From Chamaea fasciata (Eukaryota > Chordata > Aves > Passeriformes > Sylviidae): a stretch of 64,000 nucleotides of DNA. Each line of letters starts with the position of its first letter. Position 1 is the stretch's first letter. Shown here in pieces: positions 1 to 12,959 of the stretch. The position numbers and the translations under genes were made by a program. The stretch is from positions 434,001 to 498,000 of the forward strand of contig JARCOQ010000064.1 of the NCBI GenBank assembly GCA_029207755.1, in the 5' to 3' direction. The notes beneath the pieces were generated by a model. The model was not told where the DNA came from. It made no database searches and was given only the letters and a program-made list of their open reading frames with translations.

Positions 1-3000
1 CTCCATAAGATTTCCCAAGAGAGCTTTACTTTGTGTCACTTCTGCTCTCCTTCAATCCTGCAGCTCTTCTGCAAGCTTCTGCTCAAGACTTAGCACTGAC
101 TACTCAAAAAATCAGAACACAGGTACTCAGAAATATTTCGACAATTAAGCTTTCTTCTGGAGTAGAACCAACCATAGAAATCATACAAATAGCATATTTC
201 CCTGATTTTTATTTTAAACTTTAAAAAAAATCCACACTAATAAAAGGACCTTAATACATTGATAAACTATTCACCAGGCCAATGAATAAAAAGGTTGAAG
301 TTTCTCTCAAAGGAAAAAAAAAAAAACCACCAACCAAACAAGTCTAGGTGGGAGATAACAGGCACAGCACCCTGTGTCACATTTTCTGTCTTGAAGAAAA
401 AATAATGGGGATGTTTGGACAAGTATTTATCAGAACAAAGCCTACAGTGGCCCCTGAGGATAAAGTCAAATTTTTCCAATGCCAGATAGTCAGTAACTCA
501 TTGAGACTGTTAAAAAACTGAACTCAAGGACACCGGCAAAAGCAAGATTTGAGAACTGTAAATACACTATCAAATTTCTATCATGTGAAACCTATTTTGA
601 TGGCCACAACCAGCAAGACACATTCCCTCATGCACACATTTGTCACACCGGGTGATTTAAAGTGACCCTGCAGAAAAACTGGTTTGCAAAGACAGCAGAC
701 AAGAAAAACTTAGAGGCCACAAAGAGTACAAGAGGAAAAACTGAACTTGCTAATGATAGTTCAGTTCATGCACTTGTGTATGCAGACCCAGCCAAGCCAC
801 CAGAAGGTGAATGAAAAATCTGAAAGCACAATTGAGCAAACCTTCAAAAAATACCTATCACTTAAGAGACCAATTTCATATGCACGTGATGCTGAAAATT
901 TAGAAGAATCAAAAGAATTGAATACTGAAGCAGGAGGATAAGAGTCCATACCATTGACATGAGACCATTTTTTCCTCTTAAAACAATGGGAGAAATGTCT
1001 TGTATTAAAACAATTGTTTTCTTTAGGACTTCTGAACTGCACTAAATATTAACCTTCCTAAAACTGCAATGGCAACCCCAAATTTAAAAAAAAAAAAACT
1101 TGGGACAAGAAAAAACAGTGATATATATGAATACAGTTCAACAGATCTCCATAGACACTCTTACGTTTCAGAATTGAGTTCATATTGACTATCATACACA
1201 TTAATTTGAAATCCCAGCTTTAGTCTTTCATACAAGTTCTACTTCTCAGTATTTTTAATGAGGAACTAAGATCTTAATAAAGCCATTCATTTCATTGTAT
1301 CAGAAAGTCCTTTGCCTGCTGTACATTTTCTCTGCAGCTGTAGGCATGCATGAGTATGCCTAGCATGTGCATCTGCGTATTTCTATTTACACTAGGAGTA
1401 CTTCAATATTCATCTGCAGTTATGTATTTATGTACACAGCTAAAACCCCATAGCTAGGTTAGACATGAAGCGATGTATTTTAATGGGGGTCAAATCTTCA
1501 ATCCAGGCTGGGATTTTCTGCTATTTAAAAGAAACAGGCTGTGGAGCATTTGACCTTTTTCTCCAAGAGCAAGATAAAATGTCCCAGATGTGCCAAATTC
1601 TCGAATGCATTGTTTGTATCTCTTGTAAGAACAAGTCTCCAGGCACCTGAGCAAAGATAACCCACCTTACATGGATACCTCACAGACCGGCAGCAAAGTG
1701 CTGTCATCTTACCAACCAATATTAAAAGCAGGCTACTGCATGAGGCTGCCAGAGAGCCTTAGGCAGCGCTGTTACATCTCACATTTCACACTTGGTTTGC
1801 TACAAGAAGCAGCAAAAAATAGTATTTTTGGCTCACCAATATCAACAGGAAAAGACCAAGTGCTTTCCGTAAAGAAGGATTCTCACCTGACACCAGGAGC
1901 CCCCTGGAATCTTGGATACAATCAAGCTCTATGAAATACACTGCTGATATACCTTGCAGATAAGACAGAATTTTACACCAATCTCAGTTTCCCATCTTAA
2001 TATATTCTCTTTGCTGTGACAGGTAATTATGCAGAGCAGGACAGCCCTCTCAATTCCTGTCTTGTGAAACAAAGATCGCCTGAATTAACATAACCAGTAC
2101 AACAAAACACTTTCTAAACTTCCACTCAAGAGAAAAGATTCCCTTCACAAAGACGGCCGCTTAAGGGCATTGAGAGGATTTTTTGGACTTGGGGGACAGG
2201 GACAGAGCAACATTACTTGTTTGTTTTCAGTTTTGTGCAGCTCCTCATCTGCTTCACCAGCTAGTGAGAACTGACAGAAATGCCACCTATCTTACCTAAA
2301 CAGTTCTTACCTGACCTTTTTTGGCTTCTCTTGAGACAGACAGCAGGACTCTGGTACTGCTAAAGGAAAAAGTACTGCCTGGGATCTCTAAAAACACAGA
2401 CTCTCAGAAAGAAAACAGTTTAATGCATCAAACAAGAACACTTTCTTCCCTCAATGCTGCTTACATATTTTCACCTTTTCAAAGTCTCCAAATAAAGCTT
2501 AGAAATTAAACACATCAATGCTACATTCAAATATTTCTCTCTTCTAACCTAAGCCAGAAAAAAAAGAAAACCAAATCAGGAAAAGAAATCCTTATTTTTA
2601 CTGCAAGAAGTCTCGGTTTTCCACATGAGAAGCCACATTCTCAACAAACAGATGCCAGAAGAGTCAACATTATTGAAGAGGGTTGAAGTGAGCTGTCAAA
2701 TTACCTTCCGTCCTCTGAGGATGTGCACTACACTTCCAGCATGTTTCCAGCTCTCACATTCAGATTATGATTTTAGCCAGGACTAAAACATCTGCTGGGC
2801 CTAACGAGGTCCCTGTCACATCTTTGTGATAACACATTGCTCATGTCTATCACGTAACACAGGCAGAACATATTCTCCTGGTTTTAGTCCCTTAGATTCC
2901 TCGGTCTAAGCAAGAAATTGGCAGCCTGCCAGGCTTCCTATGGACCATTCTGGGGTGGGACCACCAGGTAAATCTCCCCGAGTCCGGCCATGATATCCTA

Positions 3001-4764
3001 AAGAGAGACACTGCCCTCCTTCCCCATGGATAAATGGCATGATGAGCAGTGCAGCAGGAGCAGGAAGCTCTGCTAAGTTTCCACCACTGCCATGCATTTT
3101 CTCTTCACTAAACACCCATTTACTTGCAGGAAGAAAGGCTCCCCTAATAGAACCTGTTCTTTTTATTGCAACCAAGAGGGAAATGGGCAAAAAATAGCTT
3201 GAAACTATACCAGTGTCAAGCTATTATTAACTAGCAGGCATACACTGACAGCAGGAGAGATGAGAGGGCAAGAGGACTTTCAACAGCCAAAGAGCCCTTT
3301 CATCATCTGACCAGCTTCATCTATTGTATTCAAATAAGTGTTAAAATACAGAGAAATCACACATATCTAGTGCCTTTACAACGAGTATCCAGTTGCAGAT
3401 TTCTTTCTGCACGTGACTAAATTTAATGCATCCTTGCCGTGTACAAAAAAAAAAAAGCCTTGTGAAATGAGAGGTGCTTACATTTTCTAACAAATGGGAT
3501 GACATTACAGAACAGGATCCTTTTTGTTACTCATGAAAACAACATGCTCTTGGTGCAATTGATTTCACACATAAACGGCAACAGTTTCAAAGCCCAACAT
3601 CGCTATTTTGGGCCAGTTAGTAGAAACCCATTTCGAAAGCTGATAGCAGCTCTGACAATTAATTACAAGCTCAAGATCAAGCAGGTCAAATCCTTGTGAA
3701 ATCCCTAGACATCAATCAGAATGACTCCTGAGGGCCTCCATAGAGTTCAGAGCAAGTATTCCCTCTGTTTGCAGATCATCTTTCAGTGCCTCTGAGCCGC
3801 ACAGATTATCAGCATGAAGATTTTATGGAATAAGATCAAGGTAAATAGGGCCAGGAGGTGCACAATTTCCTGAGTTTAGGTTCAACAGACTTGCCACAGG
3901 TAAATAACTGCTCACTTAGGCACTTATACATCTTACAGCCAGGTGAGGGGTGGGGAAACACTCACAAAGGAGATTAAAACACACTGCAGGGCAAACTGCA
4001 ATTCCACCAGTCCACATCTGCAAAACTCATTTTCCACAACCGTGCTCAGCATTCCATAAAGACTCTTAACGAATTTATGCAGCAGCAGTACAAGTTGACA
4101 AATACATTAAAAACATTTTTAAAAAAATAACTATTATGTCATGATGTTCCTCATGCTGATCTAAGTCAGGGTAAGAGCTGAAGGGCATTTCCTTGTGAGC
4201 TGACAGGCCCACAGAAATAACCCAGCCATGACTGTCCCCAAGGACAACAAATGGGGCAGACCCCACTCTTCCAACAGGCTGAGCTAATCAACAGATCTGC
4301 ACAGCTACTGCAGAATCTGCAGAAGAAATCGATTGAAACCATTTCTTGTTATGGATTCATTTTGCCAAAAAATTAACTGTGACGGGCTGGCACGGTAATG
4401 ACTTGAACTTTTCCACAATACCATGAAGTACTGATGCTTCTGGATAAACAAAGTACATTCTGATGTACCATTTAGCCTTCCTAGAAAGAAACCACGCCAA
4501 CAAGATGAGATAATCTTGAAATTGCCATCTCCAAGCTTCCTAAAACTGGAGAGAAGCTTTGAAATCTATTCGGACTCTGATTAAACTCAGCAAGCAACAC
4601 GGTAAAAAATATATTAAATAGAGCTTTTAAATAGACAAACTGCAACAGTATTTACTTATTTTCTTCTATTTCTCCTCCCTGGAATCAAGCACTCAGGCAA
4701 ACTTCTCACTTCTACAACAGCATATTGACTTTTTGACACTATGATCATTAAAGTCAACGTGGAA

Positions 4765-4875
4765 AATACATGCCCAAATAGAAAATCTAGATGCTGAAAG
4801 GAATATCAACCAAGTCAAATCCAACTTCTAAAAATAAAATCCTCAAGAAGTGAGTCACCCACCCCCAAAACTGTA
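4765..4875 (+). repeat. Dispersed local duplicate, copy 1
   Basis: About 110 bp starting near AAATACA and running through CTAGATGCTGAAAGGAATAT is nearly repeated at 7,250-7,362 in the same orientation. The copies differ by a few substitutions and by the length of an A run. No known transposon end is visible, so the nature of the duplication is unknown. Confidence 0.75.
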
Positions 4876-7249
4876 CCACTTATAGCTACTTTATAACAGA
4901 AATGCAGGAAATATCAAAGGCCTTTTTCCACTTTGGAGGTTTATGCACAAAGCTGAAGTCCAGCACACGTTTGGTTGTTAATGGTTGAGACCTCAAGCAG
5001 AAAAAAAACCCACAAATAATCCCCAGCCAACAGTATAAATCAACCTAAAGAAAGCTCATCATTTACTGAGTATCATGGCCATAAAGCTGCCCAACAAAGA
5101 GAGGGCAAGACAAACTTCATACTTGTATAGCAATCTAAACTGAAAAGCATCCAAACATACCACGTGGAATCACTAGTGCGACAACCAAGACAAAAAAAAA
5201 TCTCTGCTATCAATCTTCAGCAGCCAGCTCACACTTTTTTACCCTCTTTTATAAACCATTTCTTCTTACAGAGTCACTTCCAGGCCCTCACTTTGAGTCT
5301 ACCGTGTTTGACAGATCAGCTACAACATTTTTCTTCTGTAAAACAACAGAACTTAGACCAGATTTTACTCAGCCACAGACTCTGCAAGCTCAGGTGTCGT
5401 TGCTTTACACTCACTGTGTCAGGTTCTCCTTCCACCAAGCCTGAAGGTGCCACAGTGAAGGAGATCTGGAACTTGCTGCTCTGATGAAGGCACTTGGTCC
5501 AACTGCAGTGTTTCCACTCTGTCTAACTGCAACCTTGATTGATGCCAGCTGCACCTCATTTGTTCCATCACCAGGTTTTCCTGAAGAGTAGCACTCACCC
5601 TCCAAATTTTAACCCTGTAGGGGACAAAATTAAATTATATAAAAATATACAATGAACATCTATATTATTTATAAACTGAAATATTTATGATTTATTTAAT
5701 GAAACTGGAAAGTTTAGCCCTCTAGGGGCTAAAATTAAGGGGACAACAAGTAGAAAGACAAGAGAAGCACGGTCTGTCCAAGAAGTAAAAATCACTCAAG
5801 GCCCATCAGGAGTTTGAAAGTTTCCCTCAAATAGTAAAGATCACACAAGCAAAACAGAAGTCTCCAAAGTATCTAACAGAATCATTTTGTAGAGATTACA
5901 TCAGTACATCCACCATTTAATTAATTCATTAACAGGTGCTAAAACCCCTCCTTTATCTGTACAAAGACCAATCGTGCACAGAAAAGAGGAACATATGGGA
6001 AAGAAATATAGTCTTGCAACATGCAGGCACGTGGGAGACAGACCTTTTGGGGATCCCGAAGGTGGCAGCACAATTACTAAATTACCTAAGCAAGAGTCAG
6101 CCGCCAAAAACTCCTGGGGAAGCACCACGGCCCACAGCTGCCCCTGCCAGTGTCATATGGGACAGCTGCAGCTTGTTTGGAGGAATACCTAAAGGTGATC
6201 CACCCAGAAGGAAAGTGATCCTGCTTTAAGAGAAGTCTCTAGTTCTTAAAGGATTGCTGAAAGTAAGAGTACATTTATTTGTATGTTTTACACTTAACAC
6301 TTGCTTGAATACCCCTCCAGAAATGTTGTTAATCTGATAACTAAGAACATGCCTTTTAAAAAAACGGCATGTTTTTGTCTCTTTCTTTCAAAAGTAAAAT
6401 ATTCCTTGTTGTTTAATGGAAAAGCAGGCTCCTCTCCAAACACATCCTGTGAGGCCTTTTCCAGTGAAGCAGTGTGCATAATGATAAATGAAAAAGGGAA
6501 AGGTTCTTGCAAGTATTTTTATCTGTGTTATGCAGAGGTTGATCTGTTACACCCCAAAATTATTTTCAACTTCAACAATTCACCTTTGCCAAATCCCTAA
6601 CTCACTGTAAAACTCTAATAAGTACACATAACATTTCTTGTGAATAAGTTTGCAACAAATCCTACAAGTTCACCCTCAGGAAAGGTGGCAAACACCCCAA
6701 GGGAGTATACAACACACAATATACACTCCTTGGAAGTGGAGGGAGCGAGATTTGTCCTTCCTCCTCCTACTTTTTTTGCCAAGAGTGAGGGAGTCCCAAG
6801 GAACCATTTCAACACTTCAAGGAATGGCTCACATGCCAGGAAAGGCTCTGACACACTGACTGAAAACACTGGGAGGAGGGAGGACACACAACACATCAGC
6901 CAATGCAGATTTTCGGCTGCCTTGGACATTAGTCCTTCAGAACAGCCACAATCTTTTTCGATAGACATTCTCCCCAGGTAAAAATCCAGGCGTGATGGTG
7001 AAGGGGCTAATTCTTTACCCGATTTAGAATTAGTCAGAGATCTTCACTGTGTTTGTGACTCGTGCTCTCTTCACTTGAAACAGCTCCCACAAGACCTTGA
7101 GGGACAACTTGCTTCAACTGCCAGGAGGTCAAACTTGATAAAATCTTCAATACTGTCCTTTCCAGTGTATTTCCTTATCCTCCTGCCCTTATGAGATCTG
7201 CCTATACTGCAGGACCAGCTATCTGCTCTAAAAACATGGTTCTTGTATG

Positions 7250-7362
7250 AAAAATACAAGCCAAAATAGAAAATCTAGATGCTGAAAGGAATATCAACCA
7301 AGTCAAATCCAACTTTAAAAAAAAAAATCCTCAAGAAATGATTCACCCACCCCAAAACAAAT
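7250..7362 (+). repeat. Dispersed local duplicate, copy 2
   Basis: Second copy of the segment at 4,765-4,875, same orientation, about 2.5 kb away. It has a longer A run and appears to lack about 30 bp that follow the shared part in copy 1. Confidence 0.75.
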
Positions 7363-8345
7363 GCAGCAGGAGAGGCAACTTATTCATCTCACAGAGATCA
7401 TTCTCCTATCTCTCCATGCTCTGCTCCAAAGTGTGTTCAAATCAAAGGATCTCATTTTTTTCCTCTTCCCCTCAACTGTATTTAATTAGGCTTTTTTTTT
7501 TTTTTTTTCCTTTGAAGTCAAGGGAAAGAGGCCTATTTATTGCAAGGAATATTTAGCCTGGCCTTTTCCTTCCAGTGGTCTACCTCACTGCATCTTCAAA
7601 CCCATTGTTCCATGGGGACAGGGAGGCATCCAAATAAAGATTAAGAAAAAGGCAATTCCTGTGGTGTTATCAATTGAAGAAACAGGATCACTTTTCCCAG
7701 TGTCAATCAACTTCAATACACTAATAAAATTAACAAATATCAAAGTGGTTTGGGTCTGAAATAGAAACATTTCCACTAAATCTGAGTAGCTTTTCCAAAT
7801 ACTGGGCAAATAGTTTGATACACTTTGAAATACTAAAATATCTCCAGTGCTCCAAGATGAAGCTGAGCAAATTTCACTGAGTGAAATAAGAGTAGACATT
7901 GTTTGCACCTTCGAAGTATGCATCATATTTTCATCTTGGTGTTTAAAACAAGGCCACTGCAAGGAGAATTTCCACTGTCCCAGCTGTCAGTAAGTGGTTT
8001 TGTGACTTACCTGCTGGGGAATTACTCACTTCCCATTGCAAATCTGAAATCACTGTTCATATGGACAAATTGCTCCTGACTGCACCCTGATGATGTGTCC
8101 TCAGTCCAGCTCATGGCACTGGCAAGATAAATGTGTAGAATGAGATTAGGGGCAAAACACTAACAAAATTTGCTTAGATCAAAGAGATGCACTCACACCC
8201 TGTCAGTACTACCTGACATCTTCCTGACAATATTATGAGGCAATTAATGTCTGTATGTATTGGCTGATGGAGGTGAATTATGGTAAGTTCTAGGAGGCAA
8301 CTCTCTAAAGCAGGGGAAGCTGATTAATTACCCAGCAATAATTCA

Positions 8346-8393
8346 TTATTGAGACATTTAGGTCGACTTTATTGAGACATTTAGGTCGACTTG
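8346..8393 (+). repeat. Two-copy tandem repeat of about 24 bp
   Basis: The unit ATTGAGACATTTAGGTCGAC occurs twice head to tail, separated by a few T residues. Confidence 0.8.
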
Positions 8394-10154
8394 TGCACCA
8401 CAAAGTCAGAGGGAGCAGGAAACAATCAAACCGATGAATACTGTTCAGACTAAACTCTTTGCAGCTATAGCCATAGAGGCACATTTACGGAGAAAATGAC
8501 ACCATCTCAGAGAAATTAGGTGCCTGGAAGCAAATCCTCAAACCAAGTGGGCAGTCTCCATCCCATACAAGGGATGTATCAGCACATGCAGCAGGAGCCC
8601 CTGTGCTGGCATTCTCACTGTTTCTCAGGTCTACCTGTTCCCTGCCTCAAACAATGATCACACACCCGGGGCACAAAGGAGGAGCCAGTCTGCAAAGCCT
8701 TGGGCTTTCATCTCACACTGCTACACTGAAGCAAATGCACAGGAAAATAGAAGAAGCCTGAATACACCTCTGCTGATAAAGATCTGTATGTTAATACCAT
8801 TAACATTGACTACATCTAATTTAAAGCCGATATCTGCCTGCATATCACATCCAAGTCTCTTTTCAGGTGTACAAAAAATGTGTCTATTTCGCAGCATTTC
8901 TTCCTTTACTTCTCCACCTGGATCATACAGAAAATACACTTCTTGGCCACCAGCAAATCATTACCCCTTATGGGGACTGTTCCCCAAAGAGTTTAAGTAC
9001 CAGAACAATGGACTACTGCACACCACCAAATTTCAATTGTGACTTAACCATTCCACAAAGGGGATTTACTGTAGTGACACCTCTCAGGAAGACACAATTA
9101 TTGCAAATTTCACTGACATTTTCCACTAACAAAACACCACTTCTACTTTAGCAGTGATTCGAAGATGGAAACTTTCCATAAAGCCTTTTCTTTCCTCTGG
9201 GTGTCAGAGTTGTCCTCAAAGTCCTTCTGTGTTAAAAATTAATTGTCTGGTTTGGTCTAACACACCCAATGTATTAGTTAGGGAGTACATGCGCAGTAGT
9301 ATTTCAGAAAGGTTACAACCCTCCTCCCCAAGATCTTGGATGGCAATTTTGGGTTACTCTGAACCTCTCTCCAGCTTTGGCTTCTGAACTTTTCCTTTAA
9401 TCTACTTTTCAATTCACTTCATGTACACCGATACAGTAGTTTTCCTCTTTTTGTAACCTGGTGTCCAAATACCAGAACGACCGCTTGACCATTTCCATAA
9501 GCAAACCATCCTCTGCAAAAGTCTTCAGTCAGAATCTTATTATTAAAGCAAGTTTTTCCAAACAGTTTCTGCTGCAGAGTCAAAGGGCCCTCTGCTCAGA
9601 ATCCTTTTCCTTAAAAGCATGGGGATATGGATGATTTCTGTGCCTCGCAAAGGTCCAGTGCCATTCACCTCTGGATACCAACCTGTTCTTCCATCTGACT
9701 GGGGATGGAGTCGCGGAAGATGAGAGGATTTCTCTCTAGCAAGGATATCCTGCCCCTTCGCAGATATCAGGCAGTTCAAATCAAATTTCAGGTTTAGCTC
9801 ACAACACTCAGGATGCTGACACATGCTGGAAGCACTGTCACAGCAGCTCTAGCTTGACTTTCTGTCTACACTACCGCACATCTTAAATCACTTCTGAACA
9901 GGATCACTAGAAAGGGGCAGCCATCCCTAAATCATCCATGAAAACACAATGGCATCCAACAGGTGTTTGCTTGAGTTATCCCCCTAAGGGAAGGCAGTAC
10001 TTCAACAGGCATATAGAGGATAAAAGGAATAATTCTGTTCCTAAGAGCTGCCTCCTTCCCCTGTCTCCTCATTTCACATCAACATCTAAGAGGTCAACAT
10101 TCAAGAGCTTTTCCTACAGTCTCTTCTTGAACCCCTCGGACTTGTTCTTGTCTC

Positions 10155-10215
10155 AGTATATCCAGGTAACTCCGTTTAGAGTTAGTATATCTAGGTAACT
10201 CCATTTAGAGTTACT
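10155..10215 (+). repeat. Two-copy tandem repeat of about 32 bp
   Basis: The unit containing AGGTAACTCC followed by TTTAGAGTTA occurs twice head to tail with two or three mismatches. Confidence 0.7.
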
Positions 10216-11764
10216 GGAGATTTGTTCATCACCTTTATTATCTTCCAAGCTACTAGGCAAACCAAGTGGGCTATCCTGTCTTATAAATTCCAGCTCTGCC
10301 CGACCAATGTATGACAGACATTCACTCCAGGAAATACTGCCAAAAAGAAGACATTTGCCTGATCTTCTGGCTAGAGTGGACACCACGTAAAGGTACTAGA
10401 GTAGAGCCATGAAAACCAGAGCATGGCAAACAATGCCTGGCCCAGAATTGTCTCTCTCACACAGAAAAAAAGTCAGAACAATTAGGAGGAAGTCCAAGAT
10501 TATTTAGAAGATAACCATGCGTCCACCAAAACACTGCACTGGGGAAATGGATGGAGTCTAGAGAATTAGAGCAGCTGCCAACATGAGACTGAAGTTTGTA
10601 AACACACTTCTCATTGCAACTCTCCACAAAAAAACCTTGGGGCCTTTCACTACTCTCCCCAGAGGTTTTGGCCTTGTTATTAGTTTGCTTGGTGCCAGTT
10701 TGAGTGCCACTGAACCCACCTTCTAATTTCTCTTCAGAATATTTAATTAGATCAATTTTGTGCTATATTATCATGCTTGGGTTTAACTTTTTGCCTTATT
10801 GACCATTATAAAGTCGAGAAAGGATAGGGCCTATCATTGTTTACTTCATATTAGGCACAATTTCTGCATTCTCTGAATGCTTCCTCATGAGCCTTTCTCT
10901 GCTTGCTTAATTTATCCACTCCAAAAGACTGAATTCATAAACTACAATTACCATGCTTATTGTCATTGGAATATTTTTATGTACTTATAATTAATGTCTT
11001 TTAAACATACAGTCAAAGGTTATAGATTTGAAATCATGTGTAACCTTCTGCATTGATATCAAGATTTAGCTCAAGAATATGATTGATCATTTAAATATTT
11101 TCCTTTCTCAAGTCATGGAGCATAATTACATAATTACCAAAGAAAGATATACTGCCATATCATCCTATCATCATGCCTATTCTATTATTCCTGTGGATTA
11201 TTTGAGTAATCCAGAATAATTAAAGTTCTAAAGAGCAAGAATTAAGAGAAAAGATACAGGATAGTTCCTCCCAGTTTTGATACCATGAGACCTGTAAGGT
11301 TGACTCTGAAGGCCTCCGACGGGGGTTCAGAATAATCCATTCTGTGTATGATATTCCTTATTTATAGCCAAAGCAGGGATTATGCTTCAGCTTCTAAACA
11401 TTTACAATCTCTAATCCATTTTTTTCCAACAGGAGTAATTTATGTATCCAAGTCCAAACTGAATGAAAACTACCTTTTGATTTACTAAAATCTCATTATT
11501 CTTCTAATTGCAATAGGCACGAGATTGTACAGTAGTAAATCCCTCCAATTTCCACTAACTTCACTGAATACCACACCTTAACTTGATGGGGGATAAAGAT
11601 ATTGAAGGAATTCTATACTGTTTGACAGTTCTAAGATCACACTTTTGCCTTTGCAAACTCTATTCCAACTGCTCTTTTCAACATCACCTCATGCTACACA
11701 AAAATCACAATGCAACCTGCACAATGCCGGGCCCCAGCTTCTCCCGCTGGCCCCGCTCACTCAC

Positions 11765-12022
11765 CAGCTCGCCCCAGTGCCGGATGCGGGCCCGGGGCAC
11801 GCATTTGATGGCCACCTGCGAGCAAAGGCCAGCAGCGGGCTCAGCTCGCCGCCTGCCCCGCCGCGCCCCGATCTTCTCCTCCTCCTCCTCCGCCCGCCGC
11901 CAGCCCCGCCGCTCACCGGGGCGCCGTCCGAGAGCCGCGTCCCCGAGCAGACGCTGCCGAAGCCTCCGCGCCCCGGCAGCGAACCCAGCCGGGACCGGTC
12001 CTGCAGGGCCTCCCGCGCCTCC
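11765..12022 (-). CDS. Partial PIM1-like serine/threonine kinase (exons 2 and 3)
   Basis: Exon 2 is 11,917-12,022 (106 bp, entered in phase 1). It encodes EAREALQDRSRLGS and then the glycine loop GRGGFGSV and TRLSDGAP. Exon 3 is 11,765-11,815 (51 bp) and encodes VAIKCVPRARIRHWGEL with the ATP-binding Lys. Acceptors are cccgcag and gctcgcag; both donors are GTGAG; the intron between is 101 bp. The 106 and 51 bp lengths match, as I recall, exons 2 and 3 of vertebrate PIM1. PIM kinases are cytosolic, constitutively active Ser/Thr kinases. Exon 1 should lie in the CpG island but cannot be fixed. The large 3' exons (HRD, DFG) are not in the 11.7 kb downstream, so this is either a truncated copy or a gene with an unusually long intron leaving the window. 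The family call is firm; functionality is doubtful. Confidence 0.8.
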
Positions 12023-12224
12023 CTGCGGGCGACACGCGGCCCTCAGCGCTCGGCCCGGGGCCAGACACGGCCCCCGACCGCCCCCCGAGCGCCCCGGGCC
12101 GGCCATCCCCACCCGCCCCGGGCCCCGGCGGCTCGAGGCCGGCGGCCGCGCTGCCGAGCGGCGGAGCTCGGGCCGGGCAAGCCGCGGCGGAGGCGGCGGG
12201 GAGCGGCCGCGCCGCGTCGCGTGT

Positions 12225-12410
12225 GTCCTCCGCGGGGCCCGGGAGGAGCCGGGGCGGGGCCGGGGGCGGGGCCGCGGGGCTGGGGGCGGCGCCGGGGGCT
12301 CGGGCGGGGGCGGGGGACGGAGCGGGGCCGGGGCCGGGGGCGGAGCCGGGGCGGGGCCGAGCCGGGGCCGGGGGCGGGGCGGGGCCGGAGCCGGGGCCGG
12401 GCTCGGGACA
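12225..12410 (+). repeat. G-quadruplex-prone GC-rich imperfect tandem repeat
   Basis: A run of imperfect units such as GGGGCCGGGGGCGGAGCC fills about 190 bp with dozens of G tracts of three or more on the + strand, inside the CpG island and upstream of the PIM1-like exon 2. G-quadruplex formation is inferred from the G-tract pattern. Confidence 0.7.
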
Positions 12411-12959
12411 GGCGCAGCCAAAGCGCAGCGATGCCGCCCTGGCCCCAGGCACTGATGCCCGCCCAGCACCGCCACAGCCGGCACCGCCAGAGCCGGGCGG
12501 AGCCGAGACCGCGGCGGGACGCCCGGGGCCGGGGGCGGGCCCGAGGCGTGGCCCAGCCCTGCGAGGGGAGAGGGAGAGGCCGGGACGGGGACGCCGAGAG
12601 GGGCCGGGGGGGTCGGGAAAGGGACACCGGGAGAGGCTGCGGGACACCGAGACAGAGTGCGGCACAGCGGGAGAGGGAGAGGAGGAACAAGAGAGGGACG
12701 GGGAGGGGTCGTAGACGCCGTAGACTCCGTAGACTCGCTGCTGCCGCTGCCGCCGCTGCAACTGGAGCCCTGGGGCCGTTTGTCCGCGTGTCCGTTCCAC
12801 GCTCCAGCCCCGCGCTCCCCGGGGGCAGCCCCCGAGCCGCTCCAAACACGGCAACTTGGCCGTGCTGAGCCCAGATCCAGAGGCCTGACTCCTGCGCCGT
12901 GGCGGAGGAATTCCCTCGGTCGCTGCTGTGCATTGTCCCTGCTGAGGGTCAGACACTGT

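Larger units (their letters stand above)
1..11700. other. AT-rich non-coding stretch, no supported gene
   Basis: Only short open frames are present, none with a recognisable motif or a convincing chain of splice-bounded exons on either strand. I looked in particular on the minus strand for the missing 3' exons of the PIM1-like kinase (HRD, DFG and APE motifs) and saw none. The stretch holds a dispersed local duplication of about 110 bp (4,765-4,875 and 7,250-7,362), a tandem duplication of about 24 bp near 8,346-8,393 and a tandem duplication of about 32 bp near 10,155-10,215. It may be intronic or intergenic. Confidence 0.6.

Noticed and set aside
1..11700. Remaining PIM1-like exons or another spliced gene on the minus strand
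   Set aside because: No frame shows the HRD, DFG or APE motifs or a phase-consistent exon chain.
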